From Nitrosomonas stercoris (lineage in GTDB: Bacteria > Pseudomonadota > Gammaproteobacteria > Burkholderiales > Nitrosomonadaceae): a stretch of 64,000 bases of DNA. Shown here piece by piece: positions 49,813 through 61,034 of this stretch. The stretch lies in NCBI GenBank assembly GCA_006742785.1, contig AP019755.1, positions 744,001 to 808,000 on the forward strand, written 5' to 3'. The notes under the pieces were generated by a model. The model was given only the letters and a program-made list of their open reading frames with translations. It was not told where the DNA came from and ran no database searches. The translations under genes and the position numbers were made by a program. The first letter of the stretch is position 1; each line of letters begins with the position of its first letter.

Positions 49813-50853
49813 TTATTCGGAATCAAACAGATGGGGTGCAGCAGATTGGGAGGATGGAATAATATCGAAATGCTGATAGGTCATTGCCGTGGCTACCCGC
49901 CCACGGGGAGTGCGCTGCAAGAAACCTTGCTGGATCAGATAAGGTTCCAATACTTCTTCAATGGTGTCACGCTCTTCATTAATGGCAGCAGCAAGATTAT
50001 CTACACCAACCGGCCCACCAGCAAATTTTTCCAACACCGCTAACAACAATTTTCTGTCCAACATATCCAGACCTGTTGCATCCACATCCAGCATCTGTAA
50101 TGCGGCATCGGCCACCTGATGATCAATTTGTCCATTTGCTCGCACTTCAGCAAAATCGCGCACCCGGCGTAATAAGCGATTAGCTATACGCGGTGTACCA
50201 CGCGATCTGCTCGCAATCTCACGCGCGCCATCTGCGGTGATATCCACTTCAAGCAGACCAGCAGAACGCGTCACAATCTTGCCAAGCTCTTCTGCCGTGT
50301 AAAACTCCAGTCGCGAAACAATGCCAAAACGATCCCGCAGCGGGTTAGTCAACATCCCCGCACGTGTTGTTGCGCCCACCAGTGTAAAACTGGGCAAATC
50401 AATCTTGACTGATCTGGCGGCAACGCCTTCGCCAATCATGATATCCAGCTGATAATCTTCCATCGCCGGATAAAGAATTTCTTCTACAACCGGTGAAAGA
50501 CGATGGATTTCATCAATAAACAGCACATCATTGGCTTCCAGATTAGTCAGCAACGCAGCCAGATCACCTGCCCGCTCCAACACTGGGCCGGAAGTTTGCC
50601 GTAAATTTACGCCCATCTCCCGCGCAATAATATGGGCCAAGGTTGTTTTGCCCAAACCCGGCGGGCCAAACAACAGCACATGATCCAAAGCTTCTTGCCG
50701 CTGCCTGGCAGCTTCAATGAAAATCTGTAATTGTCCACGAATTTTTTCCTGCCCAATATAATCATCCAGCTGAACCGGACGCAACGCGCGCTCAATCGCT
50801 TCTTCCTGAGAAGAAGCGGGAGCAGCTGTAATGATGCGATCCGTTTCAATCAT
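49813..50853 (-). CDS. ruvB: Holliday junction helicase subunit RuvB
   Basis: AAA+ motor for branch migration. Walker A is [17 protein letters not shown], Walker [13 protein letters not shown], sensor [12 protein letters not shown]-terminal winged helix with [16 protein letters not shown]. 346 residues. 13 bases after ruvA. Confidence 0.97.
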   Translation of the reverse strand: MIETDRIITAAPASSQEEAIERALRPVQLDDYIGQEKIRGQLQIFIEAARQRQEALDHVLLFGPPGLGKTTLAHIIAREMGVNLRQTSGPVLERAGDLAALLTNLEANDVLFIDEIHRLSPVVEEILYPAMEDYQLDIMIGEGVAARSVKIDLPSFTLVGATTRAGMLTNPLRDRFGIVSRLEFYTAEELGKIVTRSAGLLEVDITADGAREIASRSRGTPRIANRLLRRVRDFAEVRANGQIDHQVADAALQMLDVDATGLDMLDRKLLLAVLEKFAGGPVGVDNLAAAINEERDTIEEVLEPYLIQQGFLQRTPRGRVATAMTYQHFDIIPSSQSAAPHLFDSE

Positions 50854-50866
50854 GCTAAATACCAGG

Positions 50867-51457
50867 TTATTTCACTCGGGATAGCAATCGGAGCGATTGC
50901 ATAATGCCATCTGACACTGACACATCTTTTGCCAGCTGCACCAGCGCTTTATTGGCTTCCCGTTCATTATAGCCAAGCGCTAGCAAAGCATTGAGGATGT
51001 CTTTATTGGTATTCATGCCAACTGTTGCGGTTGTTTCTTCGGCTACAGTCGTAGAGAGCACGATTTTATCGCGTAGTTCAAGCAATAATCGTTCCGCTGT
51101 CTTTTTGCCGATGCCTGGAATTTTGGTTAAGCGCGCTACATCCTGCGACAACACAATTTGTTGCAAATCATTCACACTTAAACCGGATAAAATGGCCAGC
51201 CCGGTTTTGGCACCAATGCCAGAAATTTTTGTCAATTGGCGAAATAATGCGCGCTCTGATTCAGTCATAAAGCCAAATAATAATTGCGCATCTTCCCGTA
51301 TCCAGCAATGAGTACGCAGCGTTACTTTTTCACCAATCGCAGGTAATTTGCAAAAAGTACTCATGGGTACGTCTACTTCGTAGCCAATACCATTGACATC
51401 AATTAGCACCAGTGGTGGCTGTTTTTCCAGTAACAACCCGGTAATGCTGCCGATCAT
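50867..51457 (-). CDS. ruvA: Holliday junction complex subunit RuvA
   Basis: Tetrameric junction-binding protein, 196 residues. OB-fold N-terminus [20 protein letters not shown], helix-hairpin-helix pairs ([40 protein letters not shown]), flexible linker with T/V/A, and RuvB-binding domain III ([20 protein letters not shown]). Overlaps ruvC by 4 bases. Confidence 0.97.
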   Translation of the reverse strand: MIGSITGLLLEKQPPLVLIDVNGIGYEVDVPMSTFCKLPAIGEKVTLRTHCWIREDAQLLFGFMTESERALFRQLTKISGIGAKTGLAILSGLSVNDLQQIVLSQDVARLTKIPGIGKKTAERLLLELRDKIVLSTTVAEETTATVGMNTNKDILNALLALGYNEREANKALVQLAKDVSVSDGIMQSLRLLSRVK

Positions 51458-51975
51458 CTACTTACTCGCCGTCTACGACGAGTTCCACGCCGCGTATTAA
51501 ATGCCATCAAACCCGTGCCACCATGAGCATGACAAATAGCACAAGCCAGCGCATCGGCTGCATCCGGGCGAGGACGTTCTCCTAGGTTCAGCAAGCGCAT
51601 TACCATTTCCTGCACTTGCTCTTTATGAGCATGCCCATTACCTACCACCGCCTGCTTGATTTGCAAAGCAGTATATTCATATACAGCCAGATCGCACAAA
51701 ACAGCTGCGCTAATGGCTGCACCACGTGCCTGGCCAAGTAACAAGGTAGATTTGGGATTAATATTGACAAACACTTGCTCGACTGCCACTTGCTGTGGTT
51801 GATGCTGTGCGATAATTTCGCTCAATCCGTTTAGAATTGTTTTCAGCCGACTTGGCAAATCTGCTTTTTCAGTTACCACGCAGCCACTACCCAGATAAGT
51901 CAAATAGCTGCCGTTTTTTTCAATCATGCCGAAACCGGTAATACGCAACCCCGGGTCTATGCCCAGTATTCGCAT
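51454..51975 (-). CDS. ruvC: Holliday junction resolvase RuvC
   Basis: Endonuclease that resolves junctions. Catalytic acids are placed as D in [17 protein letters not shown] in [16 protein letters not shown], and the paired D in [16 protein letters not shown]. 173 residues, with a basic C-terminus ([12 protein letters not shown]). 23 bases after yebC. Confidence 0.96.
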   Translation of the reverse strand: MRILGIDPGLRITGFGMIEKNGSYLTYLGSGCVVTEKADLPSRLKTILNGLSEIIAQHQPQQVAVEQVFVNINPKSTLLLGQARGAAISAAVLCDLAVYEYTALQIKQAVVGNGHAHKEQVQEMVMRLLNLGERPRPDAADALACAICHAHGGTGLMAFNTRRGTRRRRRVSR

Positions 51976-51998
51976 TCTGCTACTCGTTTCTGACGAGA

Positions 51999-52727
51999 TT
52001 AATCATCAATAATGGCATTTGTGTATACATCCTGCACATCATCAATTTCTTCCAGCGCATCCAGCAGCTTCTGCATTTTTACTGCGTCATCTCCTTCCAG
52101 CACAATTTCATTTTCCGGTCGCCAAGTGACTTCAGCCAATTCAGCGGTTAAACCAGCTTGTTCCAATGCTTCCTTGACAGCGACAAATGCCTCTGGGCTG
52201 GTAATCACTTCCAAACTATCATCATCGTCATTATCAATAATATCTTCCGCACCTGCATTGAGCGCCACTTCCATTAATTTCGCTTCATCAGTACCAGGCG
52301 CAAACATGAATTGTCCGCAATGCGCGAACAAGTAAGCAACTGAACCATCCGTACCCAAATTGCCACCATGCTTCGTGAAGGCATGGCGCACATCTGCAAC
52401 CGTGCGAGTGCGATTATCGGTCATGCAATCCACCATGACTGCTGCCCCGGAAACACCATAGCCTTCATAGCGTATCTCTTCGTAATTGACGCCTTCCAGC
52501 TCACCACAACCGCGCTTGATAGCGCGTTCAATATTATCCTTTGGCATATTGTGACCAAAGGCTTTATCCATCGCCAATCGCAAACGAGGATTACTGTTCG
52601 GATCACCGCCACCCAACCGAGCAGCAACTGTTATTTCCTTAATCAGACGGGTAAAAATCTTTCCACGTTTAGCATCTTGTGCGGCCTTTTTATGCTTGAT
52701 GTTGGCCCACTTACTATGACCAGCCAT
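51999..52727 (-). CDS. yebC: YebC/PmpR family protein
   Basis: 242-residue family member, beginning [20 protein letters not shown], its hallmark. Formerly called a transcriptional regulator; recent work links YebC proteins to translation of difficult sequences. Here it opens the minus-strand run that continues through ruvCAB, tol-pal and queEC. Confidence 0.95.
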   Translation of the reverse strand: MAGHSKWANIKHKKAAQDAKRGKIFTRLIKEITVAARLGGGDPNSNPRLRLAMDKAFGHNMPKDNIERAIKRGCGELEGVNYEEIRYEGYGVSGAAVMVDCMTDNRTRTVADVRHAFTKHGGNLGTDGSVAYLFAHCGQFMFAPGTDEAKLMEVALNAGAEDIIDNDDDDSLEVITSPEAFVAVKEALEQAGLTAELAEVTWRPENEIVLEGDDAVKMQKLLDALEEIDDVQDVYTNAIIDD

Positions 52728-52992
52728 TCCTTACCTCTAATGATCAAAAGGCTACCATGCTACCATTCCACCCGCATTGTATAAAGCTCACTACTACGAT
52801 ATCGTTTATTTATCGCTTATGTATTACCTACTTACGCCCTTTGTGGTTGGTTCGTTAAAATTAGAAAAGATGAATTGATGCATCATCTTGATAGCGAACA
52901 ATTTTTTGTTGCAAAACCTGGTTAAGATTTCAATCAAAGAAAAATAATGCTGTACAAAATTGCACAAGCGCTGAAAATCATTGCTGAAATAA
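52728..52992. other. Intergenic stretch upstream of yebC, no gene seen
   Basis: The 323-base gap between the porin end and yebC is AT-rich and should hold the yebC-run promoter. Only the terminator at 52993-53018 is clear. Confidence 0.5.
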
Positions 52993-53018
52993 AAAAGGGC
53001 AGAATTTTCTGCCCTTTT
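52993..53018 (-). terminator. Rho-independent terminator of the porin gene
   Basis: A perfect 26-base palindrome with 12-base arms (AAAAGGGCAGAA and TTCTGCCCTTTT), 33 bases past the porin stop. T-runs on either strand mean it could act in both directions, but only the porin reads into it. Confidence 0.85.
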
Positions 53019-53050
53019 AGTGTAGTGCCTGATTAACTAATCATTAACTA

Positions 53051-54391
53051 TTAGAAATCGTGGCGGATACCAACTGAGTAAACATTACGATCTGCATCAC
53101 CATCGATAGCTGTTCTATTTTTATCATTGACCCATACACGTTGATAACCACCAAACAGGCTGGAACGACGGCTCAGGTTATGAATCACACCAACAGTGAT
53201 ATTTTCAGCATTCTGTTTGTTAAAGATTGATATACCATCATCATTATTGGTTTTCTTAGCTCTTTTCATACCGCCTTGAGCAATCAGCATGGTGTTACCA
53301 ATGGTGTAGTCAGCACCTAACATCCACAGATAACCATTACCACCAGGGTTCATAGCAGAATTACACTGACCACGACCACCATCCATGGTGTAAGAGCCTA
53401 CTGCATCACCAAAGGCAGCAGCGCTGGTACAGCTGGCAGCACCACCAAATGGATTAGCATCGAACACATATTCATACTGGCCACGCAAACGGAAATCTTC
53501 CACGGTAACGGTAGCACCACCACGCCAGATTTGCTCATCTTTCAGATAATCATTGGCAGCAGCTGTCCACAATCTTCTTTCCCATTTGCTGGTGCGATCA
53601 CGTGAATAGGCACCGAAAATATCTACACCAACGTTATCAAACTGGCCACTGTATTTGGCACCAACCTGGAAGTCCCATTCACCATTTTGACCACCACTAT
53701 GTTTTTGTGAACCAGCCTGGCCTAAATTAGCAAGAGTGAGATTGTTACCGCCGCCCCATCTATTAGCGTTTAACGTATTCACCGCTGCATCGAAGTTGCC
53801 TCTGTCAGTAGAACCCAGTGAACCCAATGCAGGATCGTATTTATCAGCATCACCCGGCATCAACAAAGCAGCCACTGAGAAACCTTCCACTACTGGGGAA
53901 TCAAAACGGATTGCGCTGTTAACAAAGCCATCATCACCGGAACCATAACCATTGGCAGAAGAAACCATCAAGCCACCACTACCGGTTGCATGCAAGCTGG
54001 TATCAGCAAATGGATCAATGCTGTGGCCACCCGCAAAATCACGCAGAACAGACTGAACGCGACCAAATTTGAGTTCACCCCATTGATCACTACGCAATCC
54101 TACCCATTGTTCACGTGCGCCAGAACCCATACCGGTACCAGGATTGAGGTTGTACTCAATACGACCAATTGCTTGCAAACCCATGCCGAGATCTTCAGCA
54201 ATTTGTAATCCCCAACGGGATTGCAGCGCATCATCCGCAACAGCAGTTTGTGCATTAAAGCCATCTACGTCCACTGTTGCATATTCAGCCTGCAAACGGC
54301 CGAAAATGGTCACATGAGTACCGTCAGCAACAGCGGTCAGTGGAACTGCCATTACGCCAGCAATTGCCAATGCCATTAGTTTTTTATTCAT
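53051..54391 (-). CDS. Gram-negative porin
   Basis: Outer-membrane beta-barrel of 446 residues. Signal peptide KLMALAIAGVMAVPLTAVA is followed by DGTHVTIFGRLQAEYATV, the first strand of beta-type porins. The C-terminus ends in Phe (YSVGIRHDF), the outer-membrane sorting signal. A REQWVGL segment and PVVEGFSVAALLMPGD match trimeric porin strands. Two cysteines around 340-365 may form a loop disulfide. Strong ribosome site AAGGAGAG. High expression is likely, given the site and its own terminator. Confidence 0.93.
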   Translation of the reverse strand: MNKKLMALAIAGVMAVPLTAVADGTHVTIFGRLQAEYATVDVDGFNAQTAVADDALQSRWGLQIAEDLGMGLQAIGRIEYNLNPGTGMGSGAREQWVGLRSDQWGELKFGRVQSVLRDFAGGHSIDPFADTSLHATGSGGLMVSSANGYGSGDDGFVNSAIRFDSPVVEGFSVAALLMPGDADKYDPALGSLGSTDRGNFDAAVNTLNANRWGGGNNLTLANLGQAGSQKHSGGQNGEWDFQVGAKYSGQFDNVGVDIFGAYSRDRTSKWERRLWTAAANDYLKDEQIWRGGATVTVEDFRLRGQYEYVFDANPFGGAASCTSAAAFGDAVGSYTMDGGRGQCNSAMNPGGNGYLWMLGADYTIGNTMLIAQGGMKRAKKTNNDDGISIFNKQNAENITVGVIHNLSRRSSLFGGYQRVWVNDKNRTAIDGDADRNVYSVGIRHDF

Positions 54392-54660
54392 TTAAACTCT
54401 CCTTAAAGATAAATACCTGGATCAACTAAAACAGATCTTGTTTATGCATCTATATTTTTACTACTTCTGTTCCTGCCTAGCCGAAGATGATATTAATTAC
54501 ATCATTCTCCGATCAGAAGGGTTGGACGGATTGTGCACAAGCAGAATCCGTTGTGCAACACTAAAGCGGAATTTTATGCATTTTTCCTTAAATTATGTTG
54601 TGTTATTGCAACACATCCTTGTTTTTCAGCCAAAATACGCTTTTTAACTCGCTAGTAACC
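54392..54660. other. Porin upstream region, no gene seen
   Basis: Part of a 402-base gap. AT-rich with several T-runs; the porin promoter should lie here. I found no clear operator. Confidence 0.5.
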
Positions 54661-54683
54661 ACACAGCTCGACAAGCTCTCCAC

Positions 54684-54776
54684 TGTTATTACGAAGAGCA
54701 ACACGACGTGGTATCCAGAAGAATTGACAAAGTGGCACCGTCATCGCGAAGCCTGATAAGGCTGCGGCGATCCAGC
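54684..54776. repeat. Two adjacent REP-like palindromic repeats
   Basis: Two diverged copies of one pattern lie 20 bases apart. Both follow GT(t/c)AT...CGAAG, a short variable middle, then GG(t/cg)ATCCAG. First copy 54684-54718, second 54739-54776. The second can fold: ATCGC-AAGCC ... GGCT-GCGAT with small bulges. They resemble the widespread bacterial family of form GTCATTGCGA ... GCAATCCAG. They sit between the glycerate kinase end and the porin start. Confidence 0.55.
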
Positions 54777-54793
54777 AACAATCTTATCCAACA

Positions 54794-56065
54794 TTACATA
54801 ATAAGGATGGCTCGGTAATCATTGACATTTGTGCGTGTGGGTTGCGTAATCACCAAATCGTCCAGTTGATTGAAGAAAGTCCAGGCATCATTCGCATTTA
54901 GCAGCGCTGCTGGATTCACACCAATATGCTGCGCTCGATTCAGCGTGTCTGGCTTAATTATGGCACCAGCATTGGTTTCACTACCATCAATACCATCTGT
55001 ATCGCCTGCTAAGGCATACACTTCTTCCATGCCATTTAAAGCAATGGCTAGTGACAACAGAAACTCCGCATTGCGCCCACCACGCCCTTTGCCTTTAACT
55101 GTAACTGTAGTTTCACCGCCAGAAATCAGTGCCACCGGCGGTTTAAAAGGATGATGATAATGACGTATTTCTCGCGCAATTGCTGCATGCATTTTCGCGA
55201 TTTCCCGTGCTTCTCCTGTAATAGTATCACCCAGCATCAATGGCGTGATGTTCCGATCCCGGAAAAATTGTGCAGCTGCGGTCAGTGATTGACGTGCCGT
55301 AGCGATAATTTTGTTTTTGACATTTCTAAACACGGTATCGCCTGGTTTAGGTGTTTCATCATGGCCACTATTAGTCTTTTCTCGCAACATGGTTGCCAGG
55401 GATGGAGAAATTGTCAGCGCGTAATGTTCAATCAACGCCAATACCTCCTGCCAAGTGGAAGGATCTGGCGCACAAGGCCCGGAAGCAATGGAGGAAGGAT
55501 CATTATCAGTAACATCTGAAATCAGAAGACTATAAACCGGCGCGCGACTGGCCGCCGCCAATTTGCCACCAAGCACAACAGATAAATGCTTGCGTACAAT
55601 ATTGATTTCCTGAATGGACGCACCGCAGCGCAACAATTGACGGCTTATGGCCTGCAATTCTTCTAATGTAACGCTGGAAATTGGTGCAGATAATAAACTG
55701 GAACCGCCACCGCTGAATAATCCCAATAGCAAATCATCCGGGGTAAGCATATGCACTGATTCCAGCATGGCATGTGCTGTCATGGCTCCCTGCGTATCGG
55801 GTAGGGGATGATTGGCTTCAATCACCACAATACTCTGGGTGGCCAATCCATGCCCATACGGTGTCACCACCATGCCTTCCAATGGATGACCCGTTGGCCA
55901 ACTTTCTTCCACTGCGTGTGCCATCGCGGCAGCAGCTTTACCTGCACCAATTACTAAGGTATTGCCTTGCGGTGGATCGGGTAAGTGGTGTGGAACAATT
56001 TTTAACGGATTAGCAGCATCAATTGCAGTATAAAAGCTATCGAGCAGCAGTTCACAGGGATTCAT
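54794..56065 (-). CDS. Glycerate 2-kinase, MOFRL family
   Basis: Phosphorylates D-glycerate to 2-phosphoglycerate, as in the serine/glyoxylate or tartronate routes. N-terminal kinase part has GNTLVIGAGKAAAAMAHAVE and LLLGLFSGGGSSLLSAP; the C-terminal MOFRL domain shows ALISGGETTVTVKGKGRGGR and ALAGDTDGIDGSETNAGAI. I start at Met 56065 (423 residues); the frame is open to 56113. Follows uvrA by 66 bases, same strand. Confidence 0.92.
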   Translation of the reverse strand: MNPCELLLDSFYTAIDAANPLKIVPHHLPDPPQGNTLVIGAGKAAAAMAHAVEESWPTGHPLEGMVVTPYGHGLATQSIVVIEANHPLPDTQGAMTAHAMLESVHMLTPDDLLLGLFSGGGSSLLSAPISSVTLEELQAISRQLLRCGASIQEINIVRKHLSVVLGGKLAAASRAPVYSLLISDVTDNDPSSIASGPCAPDPSTWQEVLALIEHYALTISPSLATMLREKTNSGHDETPKPGDTVFRNVKNKIIATARQSLTAAAQFFRDRNITPLMLGDTITGEAREIAKMHAAIAREIRHYHHPFKPPVALISGGETTVTVKGKGRGGRNAEFLLSLAIALNGMEEVYALAGDTDGIDGSETNAGAIIKPDTLNRAQHIGVNPAALLNANDAWTFFNQLDDLVITQPTRTNVNDYRAILIM

Positions 56066-56131
56066 ATTGGCATTGGTGTATGGATAAACACGATGCTTGC
56101 AAGCAAACAACAATCAATAATTGGAAAAGGC

Positions 56132-58963
56132 TTATTTATTCTTGTTGGCTATTAGCAATGGTTGCAGAAACTGACCAGTAAAGCTGTCGGGCATAGCTGC
56201 GATCGTTTCCGGTGTCCCTTCGGCAATAATTTCGCCGCCTCCCGCACCTCCTTCCGGGCCCAGATCAATAATCCAGTCAGCTGTTTTAATCACATCCAGA
56301 TTATGCTCGATGATAACCACTGTATTGCCATTATCCCGCAGGCAATGCAGCACTTTCAGCAACAGATCAATATCCTGGAAGTGTAGCCCGGTGGTAGGTT
56401 CATCCAGAATATACAAAGTGCGGCCAGTATCACGTTTAGATAATTCCAGCGACAACTTCACTCGTTGCGCTTCCCCCCCTGAGAGGGTGGTAGCAGATTG
56501 TCCCAGCTTGATATAACCTAACCCCACATCCAGCAAAGTTTGCAATTTGCGAGCAATAACCGGCACCGCTTCAAAAAAGGCAAAGGCACTTTCCACCGTC
56601 ATTTGCAACACTTCATGGATATTTTTGCCTTTGTACTGTATTTCCAGCGTTTCGCGATTATAGCGTTGCCCACGACACACATCGCAAGCGACATAAATAT
56701 CCGGCAGAAAATGCATTTCAACCTTGATGACGCCATCTCCCCGACATGCTTCACAGCGTCCTCCCTTGACATTAAACGAGAAACGCCCAGGTTGATAACC
56801 ACGCTCCCGCGCTTGTTGTACACCGGCAAACAATTCACGTACCGGTGTAAACAAACCAGTATAGGTAGCAGGATTGGAGCGCGGTGTACGACCAATTGGA
56901 TTTTGGTTGATATCAATCACCTTATCGAAAAAACCCAAACCATCAATTGCTTGATAAGCAGCCGGATCCGTCAAACTGCCATACAAATGCCGGGCAACAG
57001 CACGATACAAAGTATCGTTAATCAATGTAGATTTTCCTGAGCCTGATACGCCTGTCACGCATACCAATAACCCGACTGGCAAATTCAGCTCAACTTGCTT
57101 GAGATTATTGCCAGCAGCACCCTGTATGGTCAGCATTCTTTCTGGATCAGGTGGCTTGCGCGTGGCTGGAATGGCAATGCAACGCTGGCCAGATAAATAT
57201 TGGCCGGTCAGTGAAGCAGGGTTAGCTTGAATATCAGCAGGCGAACCTTCTGCAACTATTTGTCCACCATGTTCTCCGGCATCCGGCCCCATATCCACCA
57301 CATAATCTGCCAATAAAATAGCCTCTTCATCATGCTCAACCACAATCACGCTGTTACCAATATCACGCAGGTGTTTGAGCGTTTCCAGCAGACGCTCATT
57401 ATCACGCTGATGCAAGCCAATAGAAGGTTCATCCAGTACATACATGACTCCGGTTAAACCAGAGCCGATCTGGCTGGCCAGTCGGATACGCTGTGCTTCT
57501 CCGCCAGAAAGAGTATCAGCCGATCGATTCAACGACAGATAATCCAGCCCGACATTATTAAGAAACTGCAAGCGACTGGATATTTCCTTAACAATACGTT
57601 CAGCAATGGCTTGTTTGTGGCCTTCCAGTTGCATCTCATCAAAAAACTGCTTGGTTTGTCGCAATGGCCAGGCACTCACAGCAAAAATGGTTTCACCATT
57701 GACCGTGACATGGCGCGCCTCACGACACAAACGTGTTCCTTCGCACTCCGGGCAGACACGCGCATTAATAAATTTGGCCAATTCTTCACGCACGGCTTGC
57801 GATTCTGTTTCCTGATAGCGCCGCTCAAAATTGGGAATCACCCCCTCGAACGTATGCGTTTGCTGGTGTGTTTTTCCTCGGGTGTTAAAATAAGTAAAGG
57901 TGATTTTTTCTTTGCCAGAACCATACAGCACCACTTGTCGCGCTGTTTCACTCAATTGCTCAAAGGGCATTTCCAGATCGAAATCATAATGTGCGGCAAC
58001 TGCTTGCAGCATCTGGAAATAAAATTGGTTACGCCGATCCCAACTTTTGATGGCGCCAGTTGCCAGCGACAAATAGGGAAACGCTACCACCCGCACTGGA
58101 TCAAAAAACGTAATTTGACCCAATCCATCACAACGATGACAAGCGCCAGCAGGATTATTGAAAGAAAACAAACGCGGTTCAAGTTCGGAAAGGGCATAAC
58201 TGCAAACTGGGCAACTGAATTTAGCAGAAAACAAATATTCTTTGTCTGTATCCATTTCCACAGCAATGGCTTTGCCTTCTGCATAATGCAAGGCTGTTTC
58301 AAAAGATTCCGCCAAACGCTGTTTCGCTTCAGGTGTGGTTTTAAGACGATCCACCACCACCTCGACGGTGTGTTTCTTGTTTTTGTGCAGTTTAGGTAAT
58401 TCATCCAGATCGTGAATCGCGCCATCCAGCCGGATGCGTACAAAACCTTGCGAGCGCAATTGTTCAAACAACTCCAGGTGTTCGCCTTTGCGTTCGGTGA
58501 TGACCGGTGCCAAAATCATCAAGCGAGTATTTTCTGGCAATGCCAATACTTGATCGACCATTTGCGACACACTTTGCGCTGCCAGCGCAATGCCATGCTC
58601 CGGGCAATGCGGCTCTCCCGTGCGTGCAAACAATAAGCGCAAATAATCATGTATTTCAGTAACTGTTCCAACGGTAGAGCGCGGATTATGCGATGTGGCT
58701 TTTTGCTCAATAGAGATGGCGGGAGATAAGCCCTCAATGGCATCCACATCTGGTTTCTCCATCAATTGCAAGAATTGGCGCGCATAGGCAGAAAGCGATT
58801 CCACATAACGCCGCTGCCCTTCTGCATACAATGTATCAAAGGCCAGCGAAGATTTGCCGGAGCCGGATAACCCCGTAATCACAATCAGGCGGTTACGCGG
58901 TAAATCGAGATCTACATTTTTAAGATTATGTGTCCGTGCACCACGGACCTTGATAAATTCCAT
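56132..58963 (-). CDS. uvrA: Excinuclease ABC subunit A
   Basis: Damage-recognition ATPase of nucleotide-excision repair. Two ABC modules: N-terminal Walker [20 protein letters not shown], signature [16 protein letters not shown], Walker [15 protein letters not shown]-terminal [44 protein letters not shown]. Zinc sites CPVCSYAL...CHRC and CEACRGDG...CDVCRG. 943 residues, full length. Confidence 0.98.
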   Translation of the reverse strand: MEFIKVRGARTHNLKNVDLDLPRNRLIVITGLSGSGKSSLAFDTLYAEGQRRYVESLSAYARQFLQLMEKPDVDAIEGLSPAISIEQKATSHNPRSTVGTVTEIHDYLRLLFARTGEPHCPEHGIALAAQSVSQMVDQVLALPENTRLMILAPVITERKGEHLELFEQLRSQGFVRIRLDGAIHDLDELPKLHKNKKHTVEVVVDRLKTTPEAKQRLAESFETALHYAEGKAIAVEMDTDKEYLFSAKFSCPVCSYALSELEPRLFSFNNPAGACHRCDGLGQITFFDPVRVVAFPYLSLATGAIKSWDRRNQFYFQMLQAVAAHYDFDLEMPFEQLSETARQVVLYGSGKEKITFTYFNTRGKTHQQTHTFEGVIPNFERRYQETESQAVREELAKFINARVCPECEGTRLCREARHVTVNGETIFAVSAWPLRQTKQFFDEMQLEGHKQAIAERIVKEISSRLQFLNNVGLDYLSLNRSADTLSGGEAQRIRLASQIGSGLTGVMYVLDEPSIGLHQRDNERLLETLKHLRDIGNSVIVVEHDEEAILLADYVVDMGPDAGEHGGQIVAEGSPADIQANPASLTGQYLSGQRCIAIPATRKPPDPERMLTIQGAAGNNLKQVELNLPVGLLVCVTGVSGSGKSTLINDTLYRAVARHLYGSLTDPAAYQAIDGLGFFDKVIDINQNPIGRTPRSNPATYTGLFTPVRELFAGVQQARERGYQPGRFSFNVKGGRCEACRGDGVIKVEMHFLPDIYVACDVCRGQRYNRETLEIQYKGKNIHEVLQMTVESAFAFFEAVPVIARKLQTLLDVGLGYIKLGQSATTLSGGEAQRVKLSLELSKRDTGRTLYILDEPTTGLHFQDIDLLLKVLHCLRDNGNTVVIIEHNLDVIKTADWIIDLGPEGGAGGGEIIAEGTPETIAAMPDSFTGQFLQPLLIANKNK

Positions 58964-59037
58964 CGGCTACCTAAGAAAGAGTCAACCTGATAATATACCC
59001 AACTTCCCGCTTTTATCACAATTCACGGTTACGTTTC

Positions 59038-60441
59038 ATGTCTGCAACTTCTGCATCAAACACCACAAACAAATCCTCCAGCAAAATGTCCCGTGCAGAA
59101 CTGCGCGCCTCGATCAGTCTGGCAGGCGTATACGCACTGCGCATGTTTGGTCTGTTTATTATCCTGCCGGTTTTTACCTTTTTCGCACAGGAATTGCCAG
59201 GCGGAGATAATTACACACTGATTGGTATGGCCTTGGGTGCCTACGGATTAACGCAAGCCATCCTGCAAATTCCATTTGGCTGGTTATCTGATCGTATCGG
59301 GCGCAAACCAGTGGTATACCTGGGGCTAGTCTTCTTCGCACTGGGCAGTTTTGTCGCCGCCATGGCCACAGATATTTATTGGGTTATATTTGGGCGCGTT
59401 ATTCAGGGCGCAGGCGCTATTTCCGCAGCCGTGATGGCATTAGCCGCTGACCTAACACGCGAAGAGCATCGCACCAAAGCCATGGCAATGATCGGTGTCA
59501 GTATTGGCGGCGTGTTTGCATTATCCCTGATTGCAGCTCCTGTGTTGGATCAATGGATTGGGGTACCTGGTATTTTTGCCATGACCGGTGTGTTGGCTAT
59601 TTTGGCGATGCTAGTCATGTACAAAATTGTGCCCAATCCTACGATCAGCCGCTTTCACTCGGATACCGAAGTCACCAGCAGCCGTTTCAGCAATGTCTTG
59701 CGCGATCCACAATTATTGCGTCTGAATTACGGTATTTTTGCGCTGCATGCAGTCTTAATGGCATTGTGGCTAGTTGTGCCGGTATCGCTTAAAGAAACTG
59801 GATTGGCTGCAGCGCATCACTGGCAAGTATATTTGCCTGTCATGATCGGTGCAGTTGTGCTGATGGTACCTGCTATTATTTATGCTGAGAAAAAAGCACA
59901 AATGAAACCGGTATTTATTGCGGCAGTTGCCTTATTGTTATTGGCACAAATTTTACTGGCACTGCTTAACACCTCCTTTTGGGGATTAGTCTTCGCACTC
60001 CTAGTTTTCTTCACGGCATTTAACTTGCTGGAGGCAACCTTACCTTCTCTTATTTCAAAAATTGCTCCGGTTGGCGCCAAGGGCACAGCCATGGGTGTTT
60101 ACAGCAGTACTCAATTTCTAGGAGCATTCGTCGGTTCTGGGTTGGGTGGTTATTTATTCCAGCATTTTGGCTTTTATACCATGGCGGCCATGTGCAGTGG
60201 TTTGCTGATTCTTTGGTTGATACTGGCCATCACCATGAAAGCGCCTGCTGCTGTTCGCTCCAGGATGTATCAAGTCAAAGAAATGAATGCCGAGCAGGCG
60301 AACGATTTATCACGTAAGCTAACTGCTTTACCTGGAGTATACGAAGCATTGGTGCTAGCTCATGAGCAAGTAGCTTATTTGAAAGTAGATAAAGAATTTG
60401 ACGAACAACAAGTCATTCAGTTACTGGAAGGAACAATATAA
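59038..60441 (+). CDS. yajR: MFS transporter with C-terminal YAM-like domain (YajR type)
   Basis: 467 residues with about twelve membrane helices (from about residue 30 to 400). Motif A is visible as GWLSDRIGRKPVVYLG. After the last helix is a cytoplasmic tail of about 65 residues with a ferredoxin-like pattern (LTALPGVYEALVLAHEQVAY then LKVD), matching the YAM domain of E. coli YajR and lacking the CxxC of heavy-metal domains. Substrate unknown. It ends immediately before the ssb ATG. Divergent from uvrA, 74 bases apart. Confidence 0.85.
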   Translation: MSATSASNTTNKSSSKMSRAELRASISLAGVYALRMFGLFIILPVFTFFAQELPGGDNYTLIGMALGAYGLTQAILQIPFGWLSDRIGRKPVVYLGLVFFALGSFVAAMATDIYWVIFGRVIQGAGAISAAVMALAADLTREEHRTKAMAMIGVSIGGVFALSLIAAPVLDQWIGVPGIFAMTGVLAILAMLVMYKIVPNPTISRFHSDTEVTSSRFSNVLRDPQLLRLNYGIFALHAVLMALWLVVPVSLKETGLAAAHHWQVYLPVMIGAVVLMVPAIIYAEKKAQMKPVFIAAVALLLLAQILLALLNTSFWGLVFALLVFFTAFNLLEATLPSLISKIAPVGAKGTAMGVYSSTQFLGAFVGSGLGGYLFQHFGFYTMAAMCSGLLILWLILAITMKAPAAVRSRMYQVKEMNAEQANDLSRKLTALPGVYEALVLAHEQVAYLKVDKEFDEQQVIQLLEGTI

Positions 60442-60909
60442 ATGGCTGCATTAAATAAAGTAATGTTAATTGGCAACCTGGGCCGTGATCCTGAAGTGCG
60501 TTATATGCCCAGTGGGGACGCGATCACCACAATCAACATCGCCACCACAGATACCTGGAAAGATAAAAGTGGCGAAAAACAAGAACGCACCGAATGGCAC
60601 CGCGTGGTTATGTTTAGCAAACTAGCTGAAATTGCGGGCGAATATCTGAAAAAAGGCTCACAAGTCTATATTGAAGGGCGCTTACAAACGCGCAAATGGA
60701 CCGATAAATCCAACATAGAACGCTACACCACTGAAATTGTCGCCGACCGCATGCAAATGCTAGGTGGTCGATCAGGCGGCACCACCTATGACCCTGACAT
60801 CAATCAGGACAACAACTACGCCAGCGGCAGCAGTACAACGGCAACATCAGCCAAACCTGCCGCCAGCAATACCAGCTTCGATGATATGGAAGACGATATA
60901 CCGTTTTAG
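60442..60909 (+). CDS. ssb: Single-stranded DNA-binding protein
   Basis: OB-fold protein protecting ssDNA. N-terminus [20 protein letters not shown], core with [15 protein letters not shown], Gly/Asn/Ser/Thr-rich linker (about 112-143), and the acidic DDIPF tail that recruits partner proteins. 155 residues. Directly abuts the transporter gene with no spacer, so they are probably co-transcribed. Confidence 0.97.
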   Translation: MAALNKVMLIGNLGRDPEVRYMPSGDAITTINIATTDTWKDKSGEKQERTEWHRVVMFSKLAEIAGEYLKKGSQVYIEGRLQTRKWTDKSNIERYTTEIVADRMQMLGGRSGGTTYDPDINQDNNYASGSSTTATSAKPAASNTSFDDMEDDIPF

Positions 60910-60992
60910 CCCTGATAAATATTAATTTGTAATCTTTTAGGTTTGGTTTGTTTTAAAAAAGACATATAAATTAATAGGTTAAGTTAATAAAT

Positions 60993-61034
60993 AGCCCTCT
61001 TTTGTCTGTAAAGATACTAGAGGGCTTTTTATTG
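60993..61034 (+). terminator. Rho-independent terminator after ssb
   Basis: 8-bp stem AGCCCTCT (60993-61000) with AGAGGGCT (61019-61026), then TTTTTATT. It closes the chromosomal unit before the mobile region begins. Confidence 0.88.
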
